Under the pieces are notes generated by a model. It was given only the letters and a program-made list of their open reading frames with translations. It ran no database searches and was not told where the DNA came from. Shown in pieces: positions 34,699-41,963 of a stretch of 64,000 nt of DNA (position 1 is the first letter of the stretch; every line of letters starts with the position of its first letter). The position numbers were made by a program, and so were the translations under genes. Source of the DNA: Thermoactinomyces vulgaris (lineage in GTDB: Bacteria; Bacillota; Bacilli; Thermoactinomycetales; Thermoactinomycetaceae); the NCBI RefSeq assembly GCF_003688725.1, contig NZ_REFP01000008.1:310001-374000 (forward strand), in the 5' to 3' direction.

Positions 34699-35143
34699 CG
34701 GAAAGTCGGGCGGCCAAGCGGGATGGACGCTGATCGAAGTTATTTTTGCTTTGTTTTTGTTTGGATTGTTGGCCGCTTTGTGTGTTCCCGCCGTCATGTC
34801 GCTGGGGGAGCGGGTGGAAAGAAAGCTGTTGATCGAGGAGCTTGCGACCCAACTGCAACTGGCGCAAATGGAAGCTGTCACGAGACAAGCGGAAGTGACA
34901 GTGCAGTGGGAAGCAAAGGAAGTGAAAGTGATCGAGGATGGGACGATATTAAGGAAAATGGATATCCCTCCGCCATACCGGTTGGACAGCAACTATCCGG
35001 GGCAACGGCTCACTTTCCGGGAAACGGGACAGGTGCGCGGTGGCACGGTCACTTTTTATGTAAAAGACAAGCCCGTCGGCCGCATTGTGATTCAAGTGGC
35101 TTCAGGACTGCCGATGATCGAGGTGTTCGTCAATGCCGTCTGA
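34688..35143 (+). CDS. comGD: Minor pseudopilin ComGD
   Basis: A 151-residue GspH-like prepilin. The cleavage region is GQAG/WTLIEVIFALFLFGLL, with Trp at +1 in place of the usual Phe. A beta-rich C-terminal domain follows (QVRGGTVTFYVKDKPVGRIV). The ATG at 34688 lies 9 bases after GGAGAG and inside the end of comGC. It is placed fourth in the operon, matching comGD. Confidence 0.85.
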   Translation: MPNDGKSGGQAGWTLIEVIFALFLFGLLAALCVPAVMSLGERVERKLLIEELATQLQLAQMEAVTRQAEVTVQWEAKEVKVIEDGTILRKMDIPPPYRLDSNYPGQRLTFRETGQVRGGTVTFYVKDKPVGRIVIQVASGLPMIEVFVNAV

Positions 35144-35516
35144 CCGTTTCAACAGCTCAAGCGGATATTCGCTGGCCGAACTGGTCAGTGCCGGCTTTGT
35201 CCTGGGGGTGTTTGTGTTTTTTGCTTTGCCTGTGATGAAAGAAATGCGGATGCACTATGCTTCACAAATGTTGCAGATGGAGATATCAGAGGCCATGCAA
35301 AGCAAAATGGAAGAGCTTCAACATGCCGATCCAGGGCAATGCAAGGGGCAAGAAAAAGTAAAAAGCCGCAAGATCCCGCAAAAAGAAATCCTTATGCGCT
35401 GGGATTGCAAAAAGGTGCAACCTTTCTTATATCAATTGGAGTTGAAGGCTGAATGGGAAGGATTCGATGGAAAAACCGAAAACCGGCGATGGTTCACCCA
35501 CCGGTTTTACCCGTGA
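35133..35516 (+). CDS. comGE: Minor pseudopilin ComGE
   Basis: A 127-residue protein with a prepilin-like N-terminus NSSSG/YSLAELVSAGFVLGVF, Tyr at +1 and Glu at +5, followed by a short soluble domain. It starts 11 bases before the comGD stop. Identification as ComGE is by order and prepilin motif; the sequence of this subunit is poorly conserved. Confidence 0.72.
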   Translation: MPSDRFNSSSGYSLAELVSAGFVLGVFVFFALPVMKEMRMHYASQMLQMEISEAMQSKMEELQHADPGQCKGQEKVKSRKIPQKEILMRWDCKKVQPFLYQLELKAEWEGFDGKTENRRWFTHRFYP

Positions 35517-35986
35517 AAAAAGAAGCCGGATTTACATATATTGAATTTTGTATTGTTTTGTCCGCTTTGATCGTTTTTCTGCCGGCCTTGTTTTTTGTGT
35601 CCTCAACCACCGAGAAAGAAATCAAAGAAATGATTCATCACTCCCGGTTGGAGATGGATTACCTGTCTTTTCTGGTATGGCTGGAAAAAGACGTCCAAAA
35701 AGGAGTTCATTTTCGGGAAACGGATGGCGTGTTATACATTGAGCAGGATCAACAAGTGATGATTCGCTACATGCTGAAAGACCGGCGCTTGATCCGAAGC
35801 GTCAAAAAGCCGGAAGACAAGGGTTTCAGGGGCACGACCATTGTTCTGAACCATGTTTATTATGCGCATTTTTTACCGGATGGAAACGGGGTGAAGTCGG
35901 ATGTCGGATTGCAAAACTGGTATGCCCATCAGGAATTTCAAACGTACTTTTCAAAACGGTCACAGGAGGCAGACCCATCCCGGTGA
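35513..35986 (+). CDS. comGF: Minor pseudopilin ComGF
   Basis: A 157-residue prepilin-like protein: KKEAG/FTYIEFCIVLSALIVFLP, then a domain typical of ComGF (LVWLEKDVQKGVHFRETDGV). The GTG at 35513 overlaps the comGE stop as GTGA, a coupling signal, and gives a normal 5-residue leader. An ATG at 35453 would add a 20-residue leader. Confidence 0.78.
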   Translation: MKKEAGFTYIEFCIVLSALIVFLPALFFVSSTTEKEIKEMIHHSRLEMDYLSFLVWLEKDVQKGVHFRETDGVLYIEQDQQVMIRYMLKDRRLIRSVKKPEDKGFRGTTIVLNHVYYAHFLPDGNGVKSDVGLQNWYAHQEFQTYFSKRSQEADPSR

Positions 35987-36359
35987 GTGCGGCATGGCTC
36001 TGCCGGTCACTCTCATGGTCGTGACGTTTTTATTCACGCTGATCATGCTGTCGGTTTCGCAAATGGTTCAGGTGAGAAAGATGCAAACGCTGTATCAGGA
36101 AAGAGTGAAAAGCCGGTATGTGGCTGAAAGCGGGATCGCCGTCGTCCAGCAACAATTGCGGTTGAACGGGCAAAACCGGGCAGACGCGCCGGATGAAACC
36201 ATGATTCAGGTGGAGGACCGGTATGTCTTGGTAAAAGTGGAAGTCAAGCCGTCCCGTGTCCATGTACAAGCCACCACGTGGGGGGAACAGGGAGTGGTGC
36301 AAACCGTGGAGGCCTTTCTCCATCCGGACACCTATGCTGTTTCGCGGTGGATCCGGTAA
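35901..36359 (+). CDS. comGG: Minor pseudopilin ComGG-like
   Basis: Up to 152 residues. The putative prepilin site is GECG/MALPVTLMVVTFLFTLIML, lacking Glu5, followed by KSRYVAESGIAVVQQQL, a pattern shared with PilX/GspK-type minor subunits. The start is uncertain: ATG 35901 and ATG 35922 overlap comGF deeply, while ATG 35994 has no leader. An AGGAGG at 35964-35969 has no start codon at the right distance. Confidence 0.65.
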   Translation: MSDCKTGMPIRNFKRTFQNGHRRQTHPGECGMALPVTLMVVTFLFTLIMLSVSQMVQVRKMQTLYQERVKSRYVAESGIAVVQQQLRLNGQNRADAPDETMIQVEDRYVLVKVEVKPSRVHVQATTWGEQGVVQTVEAFLHPDTYAVSRWIR

Positions 36360-36420
36360 ACCGGTATTTCCTGGTTTAAAGTTTTTTGTGCCGGGTCATG
36401 CTAAAGGCTGAGGTGATTCA

Positions 36421-36621
36421 ATGTCATTCAGGGATTGGTTTACCTATTTGTTGGAAAGATTCATCTGGTATCTCGAAACCCCCCGGACCGAACGGAAGAA
36501 ATTGAAACAATCGCGAAAAGAGCCTTGGAGTGTCCGCTGGTTTGGATTGATCCCTTTCTCGATGAAAATGACCATTGACAAACAACGAAGCAGATTGCGA
36601 GGGAAGCAAAGTGGAAAATAA
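36421..36621 (+). CDS. yqzE: YqzE-family protein
   Basis: A 66-residue basic protein. WYLETPRTERKKLKQSRKE and SVRWFGLIPFSMKM match the YqzE family, which follows comGG in Bacillus. Its function is unknown. GAGGTGATTC precedes the ATG. The 3' end overlaps the next small gene by 11 bases. Confidence 0.82.
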   Translation: MSFRDWFTYLLERFIWYLETPRTERKKLKQSRKEPWSVRWFGLIPFSMKMTIDKQRSRLRGKQSGK

Positions 36622-36775
36622 TTACCGGTTGATGAATTTGAAACAGGAGCCGAAGTTGTTGGAGCAAATTCAAAAATGGGAACGGGAACTTCATGAAAAG
36701 ACCGGAAGCCATGTGGCCCTGATTGCTTACGAAGAAAAGCAAACGGAACAACTTCACAAAAAGGAGCGGGAGTGA
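36611..36775 (+). CDS. Small hypothetical protein at the end of the comG operon
   Basis: Not recognised. The 54 residues are mostly helical (EPKLLEQIQKWERELHEKTG, VALIAYEEKQTEQLHKKERE). The GTG start at 36611 has GAGGG upstream and lies inside the end of yqzE, so it is translated from the comG message. The operon terminator begins within its last codons. Confidence 0.6.
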   Translation: MENNYRLMNLKQEPKLLEQIQKWERELHEKTGSHVALIAYEEKQTEQLHKKERE

Positions 36776-36792
36776 AGCTCCTTTTCTTTTTG
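36759..36792 (+). terminator. Terminator of the comG operon
   Basis: AAAAGGAGC pairs with GCTCCTTTT; the tail is TCTTTTTG. Confidence 0.8.
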
Positions 36793-36797
36793 TTCTG

Positions 36798-36806
36798 TGT
36801 TATACT
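36798..36806 (+). promoter_or_regulatory. Extended -10 promoter of ispG
   Basis: TG-T-TATACT at 36798-36806, about 70 bases before the ispG start. A clear -35 box is missing. Confidence 0.4.
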
Positions 36807-36874
36807 TTATAATTGAGTTTCGACCTTATTAATCGATTATAGATTTACCTATATTTAAAAGGAGCGAATCCTTG

Positions 36875-37981
36875 ATGGTACATCGTACAAAAACCCGACC
36901 GGTAAAAGTGGGAAATATCCAAATCGGGGGAAACGACCAAGTTGTGATACAAAGCATGACCACAACCAAAACCCATGACGTCAAAGCAACCGTTGAGCAG
37001 ATTCAGAAGCTGGAAGAAGCCGGATGCCAGATTGTACGCGTGGCTTGTCCCGATCAGCGTGCGGCAGAGGCCATTCCGTTGATTAAAAAAGAAGTGAATG
37101 TCCCCTTGGTTGCGGATATTCATTTTGATTATAAGTTGGCATTAAAAGCGATTGAAGGCGGGATTGACAAAATCCGTATCAATCCGGGAAACATCGGTCG
37201 CCGCGAAAAAGTGGAAGCGGTCGTCAAAGCCGCCAAGGAACGAGGGATTCCCATTCGGATTGGTGTGAATGCCGGATCTTTGGAAAAACGCATCTTGGAG
37301 AAATACGGCTACCCGACGGCAGAAGGCATGATTGAGAGCGCATTGTACCATATCGGCATTTTGGAAGAGTTGGATTTTCATGATATTATCGTTTCGTTAA
37401 AAGCCTCGGATGTCCGGTTGGCGATTGATGCATATAAATTGGCGGCCGAAACATTTGATTATCCTTTGCATTTGGGAATCACTGAATCGGGAACGTTGTT
37501 TTCCGGAACGGTGAAAAGTTCGGCCGGTTTGGGTGCACTCTTGGCGATGGGAATCGGAAACACTATTCGGATCAGCCTGAGTGCCGATCCGGTGGAGGAA
37601 GTGAAAGTGGCCCGCGAATTGCTGAAATCGTTCGGATTGGCAGCCAATGCCGCCACTTTGATTTCTTGTCCCACCTGCGGCCGGATCGAGATCGATTTGA
37701 TCTCCATTGCCAACGAGATTGAAGAGTACATTGCAAATATCCAAGCGCCCATCAAAGTGTCTGTGTTGGGATGTGCCGTAAACGGTCCGGGTGAAGCTAA
37801 AGAAGCGGATATCGGAATTGCCGGGGCCCGTGGAGAAGGATTGCTGTTCCGTCACGGCAAGATTATCCGCAAAATTCCCGAAGAGAAAATGGTTGAAGAA
37901 CTTAAAAAAGAAATCGACAAGCTCGCGGAAGAGTATTATAAAAAACAAGAAGCAGAGAAACAAAACGTTCTCAATGCTTAA
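36875..37981 (+). CDS. ispG: 4-hydroxy-3-methylbut-2-enyl diphosphate synthase IspG (GcpE)
   Basis: The [4Fe-4S] enzyme of the penultimate step of the MEP isoprenoid pathway. The 368 residues have the TIM-barrel start [20 protein letters not shown] and the cluster ligands in [14 protein letters not shown] and [20 protein letters not shown]. The ATG at 36875 follows AAAAGGAG. It is monocistronic. Flavodoxin or ferredoxin should be the electron donor. Confidence 0.96.
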   Translation: MVHRTKTRPVKVGNIQIGGNDQVVIQSMTTTKTHDVKATVEQIQKLEEAGCQIVRVACPDQRAAEAIPLIKKEVNVPLVADIHFDYKLALKAIEGGIDKIRINPGNIGRREKVEAVVKAAKERGIPIRIGVNAGSLEKRILEKYGYPTAEGMIESALYHIGILEELDFHDIIVSLKASDVRLAIDAYKLAAETFDYPLHLGITESGTLFSGTVKSSAGLGALLAMGIGNTIRISLSADPVEEVKVARELLKSFGLAANAATLISCPTCGRIEIDLISIANEIEEYIANIQAPIKVSVLGCAVNGPGEAKEADIGIAGARGEGLLFRHGKIIRKIPEEKMVEELKKEIDKLAEEYYKKQEAEKQNVLNA

Positions 37982-37986
37982 AGAAC

Positions 37987-38014
37987 AGCCATCCTTAAAA
38001 AAGGATGGCTTTTT
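37987..38014 (+). terminator. Terminator after ispG
   Basis: AGCCATCCTT/AAGGATGGCT with an AAAA loop and a TTTTT tail. Confidence 0.9.
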
Positions 38015-38117
38015 CATTGGCACGGAAAACGGGTTTCCGGCATTTTTCCAATTCCATGTATAAATCCCGCTTTTTTTTGTGATACTATTGCTGATCCCAA
38101 GTTAAAGGAGGGACCTC

Positions 38118-38333
38118 ATGAGAAAATTAGCTTTGATCTTGGTGATTATTGGCGCATTAAACTGGTTGTTGGTAGGACTTTTTCAATGGGATTTGGTATC
38201 GGCCATTTTCGGAGGCGAAGCTTTCAGGGAATCCTCCTTTCTCAGCCGCATCATTTATGCCCTGGTCGGGATTGCGGGGATTTATGCGATTCGCTTCCTC
38301 TTTGACGACCGTACAAAAGCCGAATCCCAATAA
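38118..38333 (+). CDS. DUF378 membrane protein (YuzA-like)
   Basis: A 71-residue protein with two helices: LALILVIIGALNWLLVGLF and SRIIYALVGIAGIYAIRFLF. The IGALNWLLVG signature defines DUF378. Its function is unknown. The ATG follows AAAGGAGGG. It is monocistronic. Confidence 0.88.
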   Translation: MRKLALILVIIGALNWLLVGLFQWDLVSAIFGGEAFRESSFLSRIIYALVGIAGIYAIRFLFDDRTKAESQ

Positions 38334-38341
38334 CATGAGTG

Positions 38342-38372
38342 AAACTCCGGGCAAATCCGTCTGGAGTTTTTT
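38342..38372 (+). terminator. Terminator after the DUF378 gene
   Basis: AAACTCC/GGAGTTT stem with a 14-base loop and a TTTTTC tail. Confidence 0.8.
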
Positions 38373-38446
38373 CGGGGATAAAAAATTTGATTCTTTCGTA
38401 AAATCAGGAAATAAGTTAAGATCAAAAAAGAAAGGGGGAGGCAAAA

Positions 38447-39166
38447 ATGAAACCGCTCATCGGACTGACGATGTCTTTGGAAAACGAGATCAAACAATAT
38501 CTTTCCAAAGCTTACAGTGATGCGGTGTTTGAAGCCGGAGGGATCGCCCTGGTCATTCCCTATACCGTGGAAGATCACGTGATTCAACAACTGAGCTTAA
38601 AATTGGATGGATTGATTTTGACCGGGGGAGGGGATATCGATCCGACCTTGTTTGATGAAGAGCCGCATCCCGGATTGGGTGAAATCGTTCCGGACCGCGA
38701 TGAGATGGAGATCGCGTTAATTGAACAGTTCATGGAGCAAAACAAGCCCATCCTGGGGATTTGTCGCGGTTGCCAGATCTTAAACATTGCGCTCGGAGGA
38801 GACATGTACCAGGACCTTGCCGCCCAAAAGCAAACCCTTTTGCAGCATGCACAGCGGGCGCCAAGGGATCATGCTTCCCACACCATTACCATTGTGGAAG
38901 ATACCTTGCTCCAATCGATTTATCAAAAAGGGCTGGCCAAGGTGAACAGCTTTCACCATCAAGCGGTCCGCAATGTCGTGGAACCTTTTCGTGTTTCGGC
39001 CGTGTCTAAAGACGGGGTCATTGAAGCGTTCGAAAGCAAAGAACACCCTTTTATGATGGGAGTGCAATGGCATCCGGAGGACATGGTGAAAAGGGATGCC
39101 GATGCACACCGTCTCTTTTGTGCTTTTGTGGAGGCTTGCATCAGAAGAAAAAGGGGGGAAACCTGA
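38447..39166 (+). CDS. Gamma-glutamyl-gamma-aminobutyrate hydrolase family protein (peptidase C26)
   Basis: A class I glutamine amidotransferase-like hydrolase of 239 residues. The nucleophile Cys is in KPILGICRGCQILNIALGG; the His-Glu pair is in FMMGVQWHPEDM; LDGLILTGGGDIDPTLFDEE is the C26 motif. Relatives (PuuD) cleave gamma-glutamyl amides such as gamma-Glu-GABA, and YvdE/YpgQ-type Bacillus proteins are similar. No putrescine pathway gene is adjacent. AAAGGGGGAGG precedes the ATG. Confidence 0.88.
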   Translation: MKPLIGLTMSLENEIKQYLSKAYSDAVFEAGGIALVIPYTVEDHVIQQLSLKLDGLILTGGGDIDPTLFDEEPHPGLGEIVPDRDEMEIALIEQFMEQNKPILGICRGCQILNIALGGDMYQDLAAQKQTLLQHAQRAPRDHASHTITIVEDTLLQSIYQKGLAKVNSFHHQAVRNVVEPFRVSAVSKDGVIEAFESKEHPFMMGVQWHPEDMVKRDADAHRLFCAFVEACIRRKRGET

Positions 39167-39210
39167 ATTCGACAACCTCCGGTTCCTGTGTTAATATGCG
39201 GAGTATGGTG

Positions 39211-39477
39211 ATGATTTTATTGATTCTTGCTTGGATGATTTTAAACGGATTTGGTTTTTTGCTGATGGGATGGGATAAAGCCCAAGCCATGAAACGGAAA
39301 TGGAGGGTCAGAGAAAGCGCCTTTTTTTTGCTGTCTTTTTTTGGAGGGGCCACCGGGGTTTGGATGGGGATGAAAGCTTTTCGCCATAAGACCCTGCACC
39401 GGTCTTTTCGCATCGGGGTTCCTGTGCTCTTTGCATGGAACTTGTTTTTTCTTTATGTTTTGTGGGAAATCATCTAG
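39211..39477 (+). CDS. DUF1294 membrane protein
   Basis: An 88-residue protein with two or three helices. LMGWDKAQAMKRKWRVRESA and SFFGGATGVWMGMKAFRHKT are the DUF1294 motifs. Its function is unknown. ATG 39211 lies 7 bases after GGAG, but ATG 39196 and 39205 are in frame too. It follows the C26 gene after 44 bases and is probably in its operon. Confidence 0.78.
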   Translation: MILLILAWMILNGFGFLLMGWDKAQAMKRKWRVRESAFFLLSFFGGATGVWMGMKAFRHKTLHRSFRIGVPVLFAWNLFFLYVLWEII

Positions 39478-39494
39478 CCGTTTTTTCATACCCG

Positions 39495-39531
39495 CCTCCT
39501 TTTTGATGCAAACTATGGATCAAAAAGGGGG
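39495..39531. repeat. Imperfect inverted repeat covering the vanW ribosome site
   Basis: CCTCCTTTTTGAT at 39495-39507 and ATCAAAAAGGGGG at 39519-39531 pair over 12 of 13 positions around an 11-base loop. The right arm contains the Shine-Dalgarno of the next gene. It may be a terminator for the upstream pair or a translation-blocking hairpin. Confidence 0.6.
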
Positions 39532-39539
39532 TTTCATTT

Positions 39540-40511
39540 ATGAAGCGAACTAAACCGATTTTTCTCTTTATTCTTTTTTTGTCAAGCTTGTTTTTCTTTC
39601 CGGAAGCGGCATGGTCTTTTCAGGAAAAAAAGGATCCGGAAGTCCGGTTGATGGTGAGGTTTGGCGAAAACGAGTGGAGTTTGGATTTGCGTGAAATCGG
39701 CTTTGACGGGATCGACCCGACCACTTTGAATCAGGATGCGCTCATGAATCAAATCCGTGAGACTATCGAAAAAGAGGTGAATCGCAAGCCTCAACCGGCA
39801 TACTACAAGGATCGCAAGGTGGTTCCTCATCAACTTGGAGTCAAGGTGGACCGCCAAAAAATCAAATTATGGTTTGACGAAATTCATGATTACATCAATC
39901 GCCCGGTTGATTTGCCCGTTCAGTGGTCCATGCCGGAACTTACCACGAAGGAACTATTGCAATTAAAAGAAAAAGTATTGGGCAGTTATACCACATTTTT
40001 TAATTACAGAAATGTAAACCGCTCGCATAATATCTATTTATCCGCCAAAGCCATCGACCATCATGTGCTGATGCCCGGGGAAACCTTTTCCTTTAACAAA
40101 GTTGTCGGAATTCGTTCCAGAGCGCGGGGATACCGGATGGCGAAGATCATCGTAAAAGGGGAATACAGCGAAGGGGTGGGCGGCGGCATTTGCCAAACTT
40201 CATCCACTCTGTTTAATGCCGTTGATATGGCGGGGCTTGAAATTGTTGAACGAAACAGCCACAGCCGCCGGGTGGCTTACGTGCCCAAAAACCGGGATGC
40301 CACCGTATCCTGGGGAGGGCCAGATTTCAAGTTTAAAAATACGCTTTCCAAACCGATTTTGATTGAAGCCGGCGTCAGGAAAGGAATGTTGACGATTCAT
40401 ATTTATGCTCCGAGCGATGCCCGTCATTTTCCGCGTGAAGTTCCCGAGCCTCCGAGTGAAAAAGAATCCATTCGGGAGGAAGTGAAAGAAAAAAAGGCGA
40501 ATCTTGGATAA
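39540..40511 (+). CDS. Secreted VanW-family protein
   Basis: A 323-residue exported protein with a signal peptide (KPIFLFILFLSSLFFFPEAA). A YoaR-like putative peptidoglycan-binding part is followed by the VanW core: VLMPGETFSFNKVVGIRSRA, EGVGGGICQTSSTLFNAVDM, NSHSRRVAYVPKNRDATVSW. VanW genes accompany some glycopeptide resistance clusters, but free-standing copies are common in Bacilli and do not imply resistance. The charged C-terminus suggests wall association. AAAAAGGGGG precedes the ATG. Confidence 0.88.
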   Translation: MKRTKPIFLFILFLSSLFFFPEAAWSFQEKKDPEVRLMVRFGENEWSLDLREIGFDGIDPTTLNQDALMNQIRETIEKEVNRKPQPAYYKDRKVVPHQLGVKVDRQKIKLWFDEIHDYINRPVDLPVQWSMPELTTKELLQLKEKVLGSYTTFFNYRNVNRSHNIYLSAKAIDHHVLMPGETFSFNKVVGIRSRARGYRMAKIIVKGEYSEGVGGGICQTSSTLFNAVDMAGLEIVERNSHSRRVAYVPKNRDATVSWGGPDFKFKNTLSKPILIEAGVRKGMLTIHIYAPSDARHFPREVPEPPSEKESIREEVKEKKANLG

Positions 40512-40588
40512 GCCGGCGACATATCTTTAATAAAAATGGGTGATTATTTGACAAAAGTTGGTGACTCGTAGATCATTCCGGGAACATT

Positions 40589-40597
40589 TGCTATAAT
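40589..40597 (+). promoter_or_regulatory. Extended -10 promoter of the G5/3D gene
   Basis: TG-C-TATAAT at 40589-40597. A consensus TTGACA at 40548-40553 is 38 bases away, too far to pair with it. Confidence 0.55.
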
Positions 40598-40634
40598 CAA
40601 GTCATTGTTTCAGGCTCACCGAAGGAGGTATTGG

Positions 40635-41612
40635 ATGAACAAGACCCTTCTCAGCAGCCTTGCGATGATTTTTCTCCTGCTGGCAGGATGTTCCGGGTCT
40701 TCCCAACAAGTGGAAGTCACGTTCAGTGACCAATCCAAAATGATCAAGCTTGAATCAAGTGATCATACTTTGGCAGAGGCGTTGGAGGGGGCTGGTTTGA
40801 ATGTGGCGGAGTTGAAACGGAAATATTCGCCGAGCATTCAGTGGAACCAACCTCTTAAAGGACATAACCAAGTTCAATTGATCTGCAAATGTGAAGTCTC
40901 GCTTCAAGTCGGCGGAAAGGACATGGGAACGTTCGAGACTTCGAAGACGACCGTTGGTGATGTCTTGGAAGAAAAAAACATTCAAATTTCCGAGTGGGAT
41001 GAAGTCAATCAGCCTCTGAATCAGAAAATCAAAGACGGCGTGAAAATCGTCGTGGATCGTTATGAACAGCGGATTCAGAAAAAAATAGAACTGGTGCCTT
41101 ATAAAACCAAGGAAGTTGAAGATAAAGAATTGGCCAAAGGCGAAAAAGAAGTGGAGCAAGAAGGGAAAAAAGGGAAGAAAATCTACGAAGTCGCCATGAT
41201 GTATAAAAACGGGGAGCCCATGGAGGAAAACGGGAAACAAGTGGTGAAGCAAAGATTGGTGGATACGGTTCAGCCTGTCGAAGAAATTGTAAAAATTGGC
41301 ACGAATGAAGAATTGGCTGAAAAAGAAGACACCCAATTGGCGTCTGCCGGCACATTGACCGTTCAGGCCACTGGTTACACCCATACAGGCAGCAGAACCG
41401 CAACAGGTACATACCCGCGTCGTGGAACCATTGCCGTGGATCCGGATGTGATTCCTTTGGGAACAAAACTGTATGTTCCGGGTTACGGTTATGGAGTGGC
41501 GGAAGATACCGGAGGAGCAGTGCAAGGCCATATCATCGATTTGTTTTTTGAAACAAGAAGTGAAGCGATCCAATGGGGAAGAAGAACGGTAACGATCAAG
41601 ATTTTAAAATAA
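40635..41612 (+). CDS. G5 and 3D domain cell-wall lipoprotein (YabE/YocH-like)
   Basis: A 325-residue exported protein whose lipobox LAGC ends the signal peptide. Two DUF348-like segments (residues 30-140) are followed by a G5 domain (EQRIQKKIELVPYKTKEVED onward) and a C-terminal 3D domain with its aspartates: GTIAVDPDVIPLGTKLYVPG, VAEDTGGAVQGHIIDLFFE. By analogy with YabE and Rpf/Sps relatives it is a wall-lytic enzyme, probably a lytic transglycosylase. GAAGGAGG precedes the ATG at 40635. Confidence 0.9.
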   Translation: MNKTLLSSLAMIFLLLAGCSGSSQQVEVTFSDQSKMIKLESSDHTLAEALEGAGLNVAELKRKYSPSIQWNQPLKGHNQVQLICKCEVSLQVGGKDMGTFETSKTTVGDVLEEKNIQISEWDEVNQPLNQKIKDGVKIVVDRYEQRIQKKIELVPYKTKEVEDKELAKGEKEVEQEGKKGKKIYEVAMMYKNGEPMEENGKQVVKQRLVDTVQPVEEIVKIGTNEELAEKEDTQLASAGTLTVQATGYTHTGSRTATGTYPRRGTIAVDPDVIPLGTKLYVPGYGYGVAEDTGGAVQGHIIDLFFETRSEAIQWGRRTVTIKILK

Positions 41613-41628
41613 AATAGAAAAAAGTGGA

Positions 41629-41660
41629 CCTGCAATCAAAAGAATTGCAGGTTTTTTTTG
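41629..41660 (+). terminator. Terminator after the G5/3D gene
   Basis: ACCTGCAAT/ATTGCAGGT with eight Ts. The remaining 240 bases to the next promoter hold no gene I can support. Confidence 0.9.
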
Positions 41661-41900
41661 TTGAATAGGGAATTATTTTTATAGCAGGGAGTTCTTCTTG
41701 GGTGAAGAGACATCGTTTCCTTCGCAATGATCTCCAAACGGCCCCGGCTACACCATCCTTCCATGAAGCATTCAAACCATCCGATCATGCCGTCACATTT
41801 TGGTTTAAATTTCCTCAGATAGAGGAATATTGTTAGTGAGAATAAAGTGATGTATGGGGGAAATGCAAGCAGATATTTGGTATATTTTGTGATATTTTCT

Positions 41901-41929
41901 TTGTTTTCGGTAGCTGATTGAGCTATACT
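41901..41929 (+). promoter_or_regulatory. Promoter of the SEC-C gene
   Basis: TTGTTT at 41901-41906, a 17-base spacer, and TATACT at 41924-41929. The start would be about 28 bases before the ATG. Confidence 0.65.
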
Positions 41930-41963
41930 TGAAAACAAGGAATCTTTCATCCGAGGTGTGACG

